This document shows positions 18,385 through 26,273 of a stretch of 64,000 nt of DNA, piece after piece; the stretch's first letter is position 1, and every line of letters begins with the position of its first letter. Origin of the DNA: Gemmatimonas sp. (lineage in GTDB: Bacteria > Gemmatimonadota > Gemmatimonadetes > Gemmatimonadales > Gemmatimonadaceae); assembly GCA_011390935.1 (NCBI GenBank), contig JAABRL010000006.1:106599-170598 (forward strand). Direction: 5' to 3'. Under the pieces are notes generated by a model. That model did no database searches. It saw only the letters and a list, made by a program, of their open reading frames with translations, and was not told the DNA's origin. Both the position numbers and the translations under genes were made by a program.

Positions 18385-19794
18385 TCAGCGTGAGAGGGGG
18401 CGCAGTGCAGCTGCGCGCTCGAGTTCAACGCGGCGGGCCGCGTACGAAAAGCGGGTGATCACGGCGTTGAGCTCGGCTTGCGTGAAGGCGGCGCGGGCGG
18501 CCACGAACTCCACGTGCGGCGCGAGCCCCTCCTCGTAGCGCCGGGCCACGAGCGTGAAGGAGCGACGCGCGGCTTCGAGGCGGGCGGCGGCGGTACCGAG
18601 GGCGCGTTCGGCCACCTGCGCCGCATCCCACGCCTGCGCCACCTGCACCGCGATCTGCCGTTCGGCTTCGCGCTGCCGGAGCGTGGCCTTGCGCCGCTCG
18701 AGCGTGGCCTGCTCGCGGCGCGCCGCGTCCTGTCCGCCGTTGAAGAAGTTCCACTGCAGCACCACGGAGGCGAGCGCCACGTTGCCGCTGCCATCGAAGC
18801 GATACCGATCGCCCTGAATGCCCCAGTCGGCCGCGAGCGCGAGATTGGGGAGGAAGGCGCTGCTGGCAAGTCGCCGTTGCTGATCGGCGGCCTTCACGCC
18901 GAGCCCGGCCTGCACCAGCTCTTCGCGGCGCACGAGCGCAGTGGCGAGCGTCGCGTCCCGGTCAGCGGGCAGCGGGCGCACGAGCGTGCTGTCGTCGAGC
19001 ACCAGGATGGGGGTGTCGTCGTCCCGATCGAGCAGGAGGTTGACGAGGCGTCGCGCCGCGTCGCGCTGCCGTTCGGCGTCGGCGAGTTGTTGAGCCAGCT
19101 CCTCGCGATCGGCGCGAGCCCGATACACGGCGTCTACGGTGCCCTGCTCGTTGGCGGTGAGGCGTTCGGCCACGCGTACGTTTTCATCGAGCACGGCGAG
19201 CGAGGCGGCGTACACATCGACCACGCGCGTGGCACCGGCGAGACCCAGCCAGGCGATCTGCACATCACCCACGAGCTCGCGGGCGGCCTGATCGCGTTGC
19301 GCGTCGGTCACGCCGGCGAGCGTGCGGGCGAGTCGCCACTGCTCGATGGCGGCCTGATTGTACAGCAGCTGCGTGGCGCGGAGGCGCGTCTCCTGCCGGA
19401 AGGGGAGGGTGGCCGCGACGTTGGTGGGGAAGCGGTCCTGCCCGATAAGCTGGTTGAGCGCCGCGTACGCCGGGTTGATGAAGTCACCGATGTTCACCAC
19501 GCCGGAGAACTCGGAATAGCGGGCGTCCAGGCCGAGCGTGGGGAGCAGGACGCCGCGCGCCTGTTGCACCCCGCTCTCGCCCTGGTGGGCGGTGAGGGTG
19601 CGTTGGGCCAGGGCGAGATTGCGACTGAGCGCTTCGCGCACGAGCTGATCGAGCAGCTCGGCGGCGGTCCCGGGAGGTGGTTCGGCGGGTGGGGCCGGCT
19701 GGGCGGAGAGGCGGCCAGCGGTGGCCCCCAGCGCGAGCAGCGCGATCGCACGCCAGCATCGGCGAGCTGAAAACACGGATAGAATGTGTAACAT
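18385..19794 (-). CDS. TolC-family outer-membrane efflux channel
   Basis: A 469-residue outer-membrane factor. The signal peptide ends near GRLSAQ. The mature sequence has the two-fold repeat of TolC proteins: long Ala/Gln/Glu/Arg-rich helices (LALAQRTLTAHQGESGVQQA; ERRKATLRQREAERQIAVQV) separated by short strands. The first repeat carries a short strand near LGLDARYSEFSG, and the end has the common PHVEFVAARAAFTQAELNAV motif. It forms the exit duct for the RND pump. The start is ambiguous: the ATG at 19794 lies inside a TAACATTGTTA operator, and a GTG at 19776 gives an equally good signal peptide at the spacing the tetR start has from its own operator. No good ribosome site precedes either. 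Confidence 0.93.
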   Translation of the reverse strand: MLHILSVFSARRCWRAIALLALGATAGRLSAQPAPPAEPPPGTAAELLDQLVREALSRNLALAQRTLTAHQGESGVQQARGVLLPTLGLDARYSEFSGVVNIGDFINPAYAALNQLIGQDRFPTNVAATLPFRQETRLRATQLLYNQAAIEQWRLARTLAGVTDAQRDQAARELVGDVQIAWLGLAGATRVVDVYAASLAVLDENVRVAERLTANEQGTVDAVYRARADREELAQQLADAERQRDAARRLVNLLLDRDDDTPILVLDDSTLVRPLPADRDATLATALVRREELVQAGLGVKAADQQRRLASSAFLPNLALAADWGIQGDRYRFDGSGNVALASVVLQWNFFNGGQDAARREQATLERRKATLRQREAERQIAVQVAQAWDAAQVAERALGTAAARLEAARRSFTLVARRYEEGLAPHVEFVAARAAFTQAELNAVITRFSYAARRVELERAAALRPLSR

Positions 19795-19799
19795 TGTTA
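19789..19799 (-). promoter_or_regulatory. Probable TetR operator at the tolC start
   Basis: TAACATTGTTA is a near-perfect 11-base palindrome (TAAC, 3-base spacer, GTTA). The longer string TGTAACAT(C/T)GTTA recurs upstream of tetR at 20527-20539, in the same orientation. The two sites flank the regulator gene, and nothing else in the 8-kb operon has this form. That supports repression of both tetR and the pump genes. Confidence 0.72.
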
Positions 19800-19864
19800 G
19801 GTATGGTGGCCGAAAATCGCCCCGTCTGGGCGGGGCGGCGGGCGGGGGTGAGTGGGAGGGGAGG

Positions 19865-20518
19865 CTACCCGCGTCGGGTGCCGCGGATCATCACGTCAAT
19901 GGCAAGGCGGGTGGTGGTGCCGGGATCGCGCCACTCGATCCACGGGTCGTCGTGCTTGGCGATATGCAGGGCTACCAGCCCGTGCAAACCACCCCAGAGC
20001 AGCTGCGCGAGCTGATGCGCATCCTGGAACTCGGCACGGAAGAGCCCCTTCTTGAGCCCCTCCTCTACCGTCGAGACGAGGAAACCGTAGGCATCCTGCT
20101 CCGGATTGTTTTTCTCCATCCGACTCGAATCAATGGCTATGTGATTCGTTTGTGTCATGAACATGAACTGATACTGACCCCTATTCTGGAGCGCGAAGTC
20201 CAGGTAGGCCAGGCCCATGCGACGGATCCGCTCAATGGGATCGGGAATCTCTCCAATGCGCACGAGCGCCCCCGCCAGCGCGCGAAAATCGAGATAGCAG
20301 AGCTCCTCGATCAGGGCGTCCTTGTCGCGAAAGTGGTGATAGATCGCGGTGGGGGTGTACTCGATGCGCGCCGCGATGGCGCGCATGGTGGTGGCGGCCA
20401 CCCCGTTCTGCACAAACAGCTCGCGAGCCGCATCGAGGATGCGGGCGCGGGTTTCCTCACGTTGCCGTTCGCGCCGAGCGAGGGAGCCGGAGGGTGGTGT
20501 GCGCAGAGAAGAGCTCAT
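19865..20518 (-). CDS. TetR-family repressor of the efflux operon
   Basis: The 217-residue product starts at the ATG at 20518 (MSSSLRTPPSGSLARRERQR). The N-terminal helix-turn-helix is clear: ILDAARELFVQNGVAATTMRAIAARIEYTP then TAIYHHFRDKDALIEELCY, the classic TetR TIYYHF-like end of the DNA-binding domain. The C-terminal half is a ligand-binding helical domain with RGQYQFMFMTQTN and a region resembling WHG-type TetR C-terminal domains (QLAQLLWGGLHGLVALHIA). It is 70 bases upstream of tolC on the same strand, with operator-like palindromes before both. Expected role: repressor released by pump substrates. No ribosome-binding site precedes the ATG, in line with leaderless transcription. Confidence 0.92.
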   Translation of the reverse strand: MSSSLRTPPSGSLARRERQREETRARILDAARELFVQNGVAATTMRAIAARIEYTPTAIYHHFRDKDALIEELCYLDFRALAGALVRIGEIPDPIERIRRMGLAYLDFALQNRGQYQFMFMTQTNHIAIDSSRMEKNNPEQDAYGFLVSTVEEGLKKGLFRAEFQDAHQLAQLLWGGLHGLVALHIAKHDDPWIEWRDPGTTTRLAIDVMIRGTRRG

Positions 20519-20524
20519 TTTCAA

Positions 20525-20554
20525 AATGTAACATCGTTAACCTAACACTGTCAA
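20525..20554 (-). promoter_or_regulatory. Promoter and operator of tetR, probably leaderless
   Basis: On the minus strand TTGACA (20549-20554), an exact -35 consensus, is followed after 18 bases by TACATT (20525-20530), a 4-of-6 match to the -10. The operator palindrome TAACGATGTTA (20529-20539) sits in the spacer and touches the -10 box, well placed to block polymerase. Only six bases separate the -10 from the ATG, so the transcript should begin at or next to the start codon. Confidence 0.72.
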
Positions 20555-20739
20555 CTTGAGCAAATCAGTAACCGCGGCCTGTCGGGGGATCGCGGTCGGT
20601 CAGTCCCCACGGTGATCGACACCGCGCCGCCCTCCCCCGTGCGAGGAAGTCTTAACGTCGGAGGGTACTCGGACGTACGTCAGCGTACAGTTTGACGCCC
20701 CCGAGGATCAGGGGGCGTCGCACCCCGAGCGCCCCCACA

Positions 20740-22413
20740 GTGTCTGAACATCGAACGTTCCCCGGAGCCGACGCGGTCAACCGTCGGCGATTTCTTGGAA
20801 GCGCTGCCACGGCGGCGACCGCTTTGGCCTTGCCGTGGGCGAGCACGGAGGGGGCCGCGGCCTTGCTTGCCACCTCTGCGATCGAGCCCGCTGGCACGCG
20901 GCCGAACGTCCCGCTGCTCGAGGTGACCTTCAGCGAGCTCGCCGAAGGCATGGATACGGGGCGCCTCACGTCACGCATGATCGTGGAAGAGTACATCGCC
21001 ACGATCGAACGCTTCGATCGGCGCGGTCCTGCCCTGAACACGATCCTCGAGCTCAACCCCGACGCACTGGCCATCGCGGATGCGCTCGACGAGGAACGGC
21101 GGACCAAGGGCAAGCGCAGCGAGCTGCACGGCATCCCGATTCTCGTGAAGGACAACATCGGGACCGCGGACAAAATGCACACGAGCGCGGGCTCGCTGGC
21201 CCTCGCCGAGTCGTTCGCCCCACGCGACGCATTCCTCGTGGAACGGCTGCGAGCGGCGGGGTGCATCATTCTCGGCAAGTCGAACATGAGCGAGTGGGCC
21301 AACGCGCGCGGCCGTGCGTCGATTGGCGGATGGAGCGGACGCGGGCGCCTCACCCGCAATCCGTACGCACTCGATCGCAGCGCTGGTGGCTCCAGCTCCG
21401 GCACGGCCGCGGCCGTCTCGGCCAACCTGGCGCCAGCCGCGATCGGCACCGAGACCATGGGGTCCATCGTCTCGCCGTCGGCACTGTGCGGAATTGTGGG
21501 GATCAAGCCCACGGTGGGATTGGTGAGCCGCGCCGGCATCATTCCGGTATCGTACACGCAGGACACAGCGGGCCCGATGTGTCGCACCGTGCGCGACGCC
21601 GCCATGCTGCTCTCCGCGATTGCCGGCCCGGACCCGCGCGACAAGGCCACTACCGAGGGCAGCATCCGTCGGTCGGCCGACTATACCACGTTTCTCAACC
21701 CGGACGGATTGCGCGGCGCCCGCATTGGCGTGGCGCGTAACCTGTTCGGCGAGAGTCTGGTGTCCGACCGCGTGATCGAACGCGCCCTCGACGCCATGCG
21801 CGCCGCCGGCGCCGTGATCGTCGACCCGGTGACGCTGGAAAATGCCGAGGTCATCTGGAGCTTCGACGCGGAGGTCCTCTCCTACGAGCTCAAGGCCTCG
21901 CTCAACGAGTACTTCGCCTCACTCGGCCCGAAGTCGCCGATCAAGTCGCTGCGCGACCTGATCGCGTTCAACGAGCGCAACAGCGATCAGGTGATGCAGT
22001 GGTTCGGCCAGGAGACGTTTCTGTACGCCGAGAGCAAAGGCTCACTCGACAGTATGGAGTACATCGAAGCGCTCGGCATGGTGCGTCAGCTGTCGCGGCG
22101 CGGCGGCATCGACGCGACGATCGCGAAAGATCGGCTCGACGCGATCGTGGCGCCCACGACGTCCCCCGCCTGGTTGGCCGATTTGCTGCTCGGCGACAAC
22201 TCGACGCTGGGTCCGTTTGTGACGTCGGCAGCGGCGGGCTATCCGACGATCACCGTCCCTGCGGGCGACGTGATGGGGCTGCCGGTCGGCATGCTGTTCA
22301 TGGGGCCTGCCTGGAGCGAGGGCACGCTGCTCAAAGTGGCGTACAGCTTTGAACAGCAGGTGCGCGCGCGACGTGCGCCCACGTTTCTCCCGTCGTTGCC
22401 ACTTCGTCCGTAG
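20740..22413 (+). CDS. Tat-exported amidase (amidase signature family)
   Basis: From the GTG at 20740 the product has 557 residues. A twin-arginine signal is visible: VNRRRFLGSAATAATALALP. The amidase signature domain follows with its Ser-cisSer-Lys triad: Lys in GIPILVKDNIG, the Gly/Ser-rich stretch RSAGGSSSGTAAAVSANLAP, and the nucleophile Ser near GTETMGSIVSPSA. The C-terminal part (DAIVAPTTSPAWLADLLLG; AGYPTITVPAGDVMGLPVG) completes the fold. These enzymes hydrolyse carboxamides; Tat export implies a periplasmic substrate, unlike the cytosolic GatA. The length fits long amidases of the peptide-amidase type, but the substrate is unknown. It is divergent from tetR. The start is a choice: a TTG at 20692 is also in frame. 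Confidence 0.9.
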   Translation: MSEHRTFPGADAVNRRRFLGSAATAATALALPWASTEGAAALLATSAIEPAGTRPNVPLLEVTFSELAEGMDTGRLTSRMIVEEYIATIERFDRRGPALNTILELNPDALAIADALDEERRTKGKRSELHGIPILVKDNIGTADKMHTSAGSLALAESFAPRDAFLVERLRAAGCIILGKSNMSEWANARGRASIGGWSGRGRLTRNPYALDRSAGGSSSGTAAAVSANLAPAAIGTETMGSIVSPSALCGIVGIKPTVGLVSRAGIIPVSYTQDTAGPMCRTVRDAAMLLSAIAGPDPRDKATTEGSIRRSADYTTFLNPDGLRGARIGVARNLFGESLVSDRVIERALDAMRAAGAVIVDPVTLENAEVIWSFDAEVLSYELKASLNEYFASLGPKSPIKSLRDLIAFNERNSDQVMQWFGQETFLYAESKGSLDSMEYIEALGMVRQLSRRGGIDATIAKDRLDAIVAPTTSPAWLADLLLGDNSTLGPFVTSAAAGYPTITVPAGDVMGLPVGMLFMGPAWSEGTLLKVAYSFEQQVRARRAPTFLPSLPLRP

Positions 22414-22456
22414 GGAACGAGCGCCGCGTGACGCAGTCGCGGCGCTCGCGTGGTGC

Positions 22457-23161
22457 TCAGGGGAGCACGACCCGCCACGGGACAGACAGCTCCGTGCGCT
22501 CCCACGCAAAGCGCAGCACACCGCTCGCGGGTTCAGGCGGCTGTCCCTGCGGCGACACATTGGGAATCAGCCACACGGTGAAGCTCTCCATCGCGTCGGT
22601 GAGCGTGCGCTGCTCGAGATTCACGCGCGCGAGGTCCAGGCTGGCATCGTAGTCGGTGCCCCACTGCCCCGTCTGCCGGTTCACGATCAGCTTCCACCCA
22701 GACGCTGAAGGCAGGGCAAAGAGCGTGTATGCGCCGCGCGGCACGGTGGTGCCGCCGATATCGAGATCGACGTCGGTGGTGAGGTGCGTCGCAAGATTGG
22801 CCCCGAAGCGCCACACGCTGTCCATCGGTACGAGCGCCGCACCCATCACGGCGCGTCCGCGCGCGTGCGGTTGGCCGTATTCGATGCGAATGACCGCAGG
22901 GCCGGCGAGCGGGGCCGCCGTGGGAAACCAGCGACCGGCGATGACGCGCCCGCCGAGGCGCACCTCGACGCTGGCAATCGAGCTGGCGGCCGCGGCAGGC
23001 ACAGGCGGGCGCGGCGGCTGTCCCTGCTGCGCAGCGAGTGGTGCGGCGGCGAATGGCGCGGCGGCGATCAGCGCGACGGCGCACGCGCGCACCGTGGCAT
23101 GGCACCAGCCGTTGGCCGGGCGACGGTTCGGCGAGGGAACGACTCGTGGTGTGGAGTGCAT
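22457..23161 (-). CDS. DUF2911 exported protein
   Basis: A 234-residue protein starting at the ATG at 23161, with AGGAG eight bases before it. The N-terminus is basic, then hydrophobic (TVRACAVALIAAAPFAAAPLAAQ), a long signal peptide. The mature protein matches DUF2911: ASVEVRLGGRVIAGRWFPTA, IRIEYGQPHARGRAVMG, MDSVWRFGANLATHLTTDVD, VPRGAYTLFALPSASGWKLI and VPWRVVLP at the end. DUF2911 proteins are secreted or periplasmic beta-sandwich proteins of unknown role, common in Bacteroidota and Gemmatimonadota. It lies just behind the dipeptidase on the same strand and may share its transcript. Confidence 0.88.
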   Translation of the reverse strand: MHSTPRVVPSPNRRPANGWCHATVRACAVALIAAAPFAAAPLAAQQGQPPRPPVPAAAASSIASVEVRLGGRVIAGRWFPTAAPLAGPAVIRIEYGQPHARGRAVMGAALVPMDSVWRFGANLATHLTTDVDLDIGGTTVPRGAYTLFALPSASGWKLIVNRQTGQWGTDYDASLDLARVNLEQRTLTDAMESFTVWLIPNVSPQGQPPEPASGVLRFAWERTELSVPWRVVLP

Positions 23162-23201
23162 CAGCACAGCTCCTGCGTTGCGGTGGTCCGTGGACCGGTG
23201 A

Positions 23202-24503
23202 CTACGGACGCACGCCATCGAGCGCGCGAATGGTCTTCGTGGAGGCGGGCCGTTCGCGCTGCAAACGCGCGGCGACCTGCTCCGCGCGCTCGAGTGCACG
23301 CAACACGTTGTTGCCAGCCAGACCGCGCAGTTCGTCATCGGTCCACCCACGACGCACGAGCTCGGCCAGCAACGCGGGATACCTGGACACATCCTCGAGA
23401 CCCTGCACCACATCGGTGATGCCGTCGTAGTCGGCGCCGAGGCCCACGTGTGCCGCACCGGCCACGCGCTTCACGTGATCGAGATGATCGGCCACATCGG
23501 CAAGCACCGCGCGCGGCAACGGTGACGCCTGACGGAACGCGGCGACGGCCTGAAACTGCGCATCGGCGTCCGTGCCTGCGGCGCGACGCACGGAATCGAG
23601 CCGTGCATTCCAGTCGGCCACGCGCTGCGACGCAAAGCCTGGCACGAAGGTGATCATCACCACACCGCCGTTGGCGGGGAGCCGCTGCAGAATGCTGTCG
23701 GGCACGTTGCGCGGCACGTTGGTGAGGGCGCGCGCATTGGAGTGCGAGAAGATGACGGGCGCCTCGGTCGCATCGAGCGCATCACTCATGGTACCGGGCG
23801 AGGTGTGTGAGAGATCCACGAGCATGCCCAGTCGATTCATCTCGCGCACGACTTCCTTGCCGAACGCGGTAAGTCCGCCGTGTTTGTGCACATCACCGGC
23901 GGCGTCGGCCCAGTCGAGCGTGACGTTGTGCGTGAGCGTCATGTAGCGTGCGCCGAGGTCGTAGTAGGCACGCAGCGCGCCGAGCGAGTTTTCGATGGCG
24001 TGACCGCCTTCCATGCCGAGCAGCGAGCCGATGCGTCCGGTGCGATGCACGTCGCGCACGGATTGAGCGGTAAGCGCCCACGCGAAGTCGTTGGGGTAGC
24101 GCGCGATGGTGCGGCGCGCGATGTCGATCTGTTCAAGCTGCACGCGCGCGTAGCCGGAATCTCGCACTTCACCGGGTACGTACACGGACCAGAACTGTCC
24201 ACCAATGCGCCCGGCGCGCAGGCGGGCGAGATCGGTGTGGCCCGGCGTGGGGCGCGTGAGATCGTACGCATCGAGATCGAGGGGCGACGCAGCAAACTCG
24301 CGCATGGCCCACGGCAGATCGTTGTGTCCATCCACCAGCGGCACGTCTTTCAACAGCGCGTGCACGTGCGCGAGGCGCGTGTCGAGATCGGCATTGCGCA
24401 ACGTTTGCGTGTCATCGGCCGAACGGCGCGCGGTCGCCTGTGCACAGCCGGCAGTGGCGAGCAGCGTCGCGGCCAGCACGACGGCACGCACGCGCGTCAG
24501 CAT
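23202..24503 (-). CDS. Membrane dipeptidase lipoprotein (M19 family)
   Basis: A 433-residue product from the ATG at 24503. The signal peptide ends in a lipobox-like TAGC. The M19 renal-dipeptidase features are all present: VPLVDGHNDLPWAM (metal His-x-Asp), LGMEGGHAIENSLGALRAYY (bridging Glu), LVDLSHTSPGTM and PVIFSHSNARAL (metal His pair), and HVGLGADYDGITDVVQGLED (Asp). Family members are zinc enzymes that hydrolyse dipeptides, often those with a D-residue. The lipobox implies an exported, membrane-attached form. It overlaps the upstream esterase gene by 7 bases, so the two are probably co-translated. Confidence 0.94.
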   Translation of the reverse strand: MLTRVRAVVLAATLLATAGCAQATARRSADDTQTLRNADLDTRLAHVHALLKDVPLVDGHNDLPWAMREFAASPLDLDAYDLTRPTPGHTDLARLRAGRIGGQFWSVYVPGEVRDSGYARVQLEQIDIARRTIARYPNDFAWALTAQSVRDVHRTGRIGSLLGMEGGHAIENSLGALRAYYDLGARYMTLTHNVTLDWADAAGDVHKHGGLTAFGKEVVREMNRLGMLVDLSHTSPGTMSDALDATEAPVIFSHSNARALTNVPRNVPDSILQRLPANGGVVMITFVPGFASQRVADWNARLDSVRRAAGTDADAQFQAVAAFRQASPLPRAVLADVADHLDHVKRVAGAAHVGLGADYDGITDVVQGLEDVSRYPALLAELVRRGWTDDELRGLAGNNVLRALERAEQVAARLQRERPASTKTIRALDGVRP

Positions 24504-25258
24504 CCCAGGCGCTCGAGGTAGTGCGGCAGCATCTTGCGCCACCACGGCCAGTCGTGGTTCACATCATGCCCCCACAGATCGAAGATGTGGCCAATGCCCT
24601 TGCGATCGAGCAGGTCGTGAAAGGCACGCGTGGCCTCCGGAGCCTCGTACGCGCCTTGTCCGGCCACGAGCGCAATGCGGGTCTGATGACGCAACGTCTC
24701 GAGGCCGGGGCCCCCGAGGTTGGCCACGAACCACATGGGGTTGTTGAAGTACGCGTCTTCGTTGCTGAGCCCTTTGAAGTAGCTGGGCGACAGATCGTAG
24801 AATCCGCTCATGCCGATGAGCCCGCCAAAGAGATCGGGGCGTCGGAAGAGCGCCGTGGCCGCGTAGAAGCAGCCGAAGCTCGCGCCGGTGGTGATGGCGC
24901 GGGCGCTCGGATCGCCGACCACATGGCGCATGAACGGCGCCACTTCGTCTTCGACATAGCGCGAATACAGCGTCTGGCGCCGTGCCGACTCGATCGGGTG
25001 CAGCTTGCGATCCATCCACGCCAGCCGATTGATGCTGTCGATGGAGAAGACCTGCACGCGGCCGGCGAGCAGCAGCGGCTCGATGGCCTTCACGAGCCAG
25101 AAGCGCTCGTTTTCGAGATAATCGGCCGCGGCGGTGGGAAAGAGCAGCACCGGCTGTCCACCCCATCCGTAGTGCACGATGGGCATGTCGAGGCCGAGGG
25201 CCGGGCTGCGCCAGCCACCAAGGCGGCGCGGGATGCGGGGGTCAACGTACTGTGGCAT
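24497..25258 (-). CDS. Putative alpha/beta-hydrolase esterase (PF00756-like)
   Basis: The 253-residue product starts at the ATG at 25258 (MPQYVDPRIPRRLGG). It has an esterase-D-type alpha/beta-hydrolase fold: VLLFPTAAADYLENERFWLV early, the nucleophile elbow TTGASFGCFYAA (Gly-x-Ser-x-Gly), an Asp-rich region near LSPSYFKGLSNED, and the likely catalytic His in GHDVNHDWPWWRKMLP at the end. No signal peptide is seen, so it is probably cytosolic. Substrate unknown; its membership of a unit with the M19 dipeptidase is the main clue. No clear ribosome site precedes this start. Confidence 0.85.
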   Translation of the reverse strand: MPQYVDPRIPRRLGGWRSPALGLDMPIVHYGWGGQPVLLFPTAAADYLENERFWLVKAIEPLLLAGRVQVFSIDSINRLAWMDRKLHPIESARRQTLYSRYVEDEVAPFMRHVVGDPSARAITTGASFGCFYAATALFRRPDLFGGLIGMSGFYDLSPSYFKGLSNEDAYFNNPMWFVANLGGPGLETLRHQTRIALVAGQGAYEAPEATRAFHDLLDRKGIGHIFDLWGHDVNHDWPWWRKMLPHYLERLGC

Positions 25259-25421
25259 GCCGGAAAGGTGCGCCGCCGCGGGCTGCAGGGCAACGCGTGT
25301 GCAACGAAACCGTGGCGCACCCGGGACGCGCGCGTTGCGGGACCACCACTCGCCCGAAACGTCCCGACCCGATCCTGTGCGGGTCGCCGGAATGCGGTGT
25401 CCCCCCTGTCCAGGAGTGGTC

Positions 25422-26273
25422 ATGCCCCACGTGATGCCGGAGCGGCCGATGCTGGCCGCGCCCGAGCTGGATGCCGTCGAGACCGAGGTCTTTCCGCACT
25501 TCCCCGACGGTATCCCCCCCGGTGTCCTCGACGCAGGTCGCTACCGGCTGCGCTTCGCCTGGACCCGGCTCGACCTGCATGCCGTGCAGCGCCTGCGTTT
25601 CGCGGTGTTCAACGAGGAGCTGGGCGAAGGGCTGGCCGCGTCGGCGGCGACGGGACTCGATGCCGACGAGCGGGATCCGTCGTTTCATCACCTGCTGATC
25701 GAGGACCGCACGAGCGGCACCGTCGTGGGCACGTACCGCCTGCAAACCGCGCTGATGGCGGCCACACGGCACGGCTTCTACGGCGCCACCCTGTTCGAAC
25801 TGGCCACCGTGCCTTCGCGTGTACTGGCCGATTCGGTCGAGATCGGGCGCGCGTGCGTGGCACCCGCCCATCGCAATGGGCGCGTATTGCGTCTGTTGTG
25901 GCGCGGTCTCGCGCGCTATCTGCAGTGGAACGGCAAGCGGTATCTGTTCGGCTGCTGCTCACTCCCGGGCACGGACCACGCCATCGCGCACGACACGTGG
26001 CGCACGTTGCACGCGCGCGAGGCGCTGCACCCGGACATCCTCGTGCGGCCGCGACCGCATACCCGTGCCCTGGCGGACAACGGCCGCACGGCACCCATGC
26101 CGAGTTCGACCGTGCCCGCCCCGCTGCCCGCGCTCTTCGAGGGCTACCTGTCGCTGGGGGCGCGCGTCTGCGGACCGCCAGCGATCGATCGTGAGTTCGG
26201 CACCACCGACTGCCTCGTGCTGCTCGACATTCATGCGCTCGATCATCGCACGTTTCACTCGTTCTTCGCATGA
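25422..26273 (+). CDS. OlsB-like N-acyltransferase (GNAT fold)
   Basis: A 283-residue protein from the ATG at 25422, with AGGAG six bases before it. It fits the GNAT-type acyltransferases that N-acylate ornithine with a 3-hydroxyacyl chain, first step of ornithine lipid synthesis (OlsB family, Acetyltransf_5): RLRFAVFNEELGEGL, HHLLIEDRTSGTVVGTYRLQ, YGATLFELATVPSRVLADSV, EIGRACVAPAHRNGRVLRLL, FGCCSLPGTDHAIAHDTWRT, and DCLVLLDIHALDH at the end. The next gene is a PlsC-like O-acyltransferase starting in its stop codon, which is the order expected of an olsB-olsA pair. Other GNAT hemolysin-like acyltransferases are the main alternative. Confidence 0.83.
   Translation: MPHVMPERPMLAAPELDAVETEVFPHFPDGIPPGVLDAGRYRLRFAWTRLDLHAVQRLRFAVFNEELGEGLAASAATGLDADERDPSFHHLLIEDRTSGTVVGTYRLQTALMAATRHGFYGATLFELATVPSRVLADSVEIGRACVAPAHRNGRVLRLLWRGLARYLQWNGKRYLFGCCSLPGTDHAIAHDTWRTLHAREALHPDILVRPRPHTRALADNGRTAPMPSSTVPAPLPALFEGYLSLGARVCGPPAIDREFGTTDCLVLLDIHALDHRTFHSFFA

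Noticed and set aside
14068..18393. 1441-residue plus-strand open frame
   Set aside because: It is antisense to the RND pump and adaptor genes and is His/Arg/Gln-rich without any domain; the minus-strand products are clear family members. Long antisense frames are expected in GC-rich DNA.
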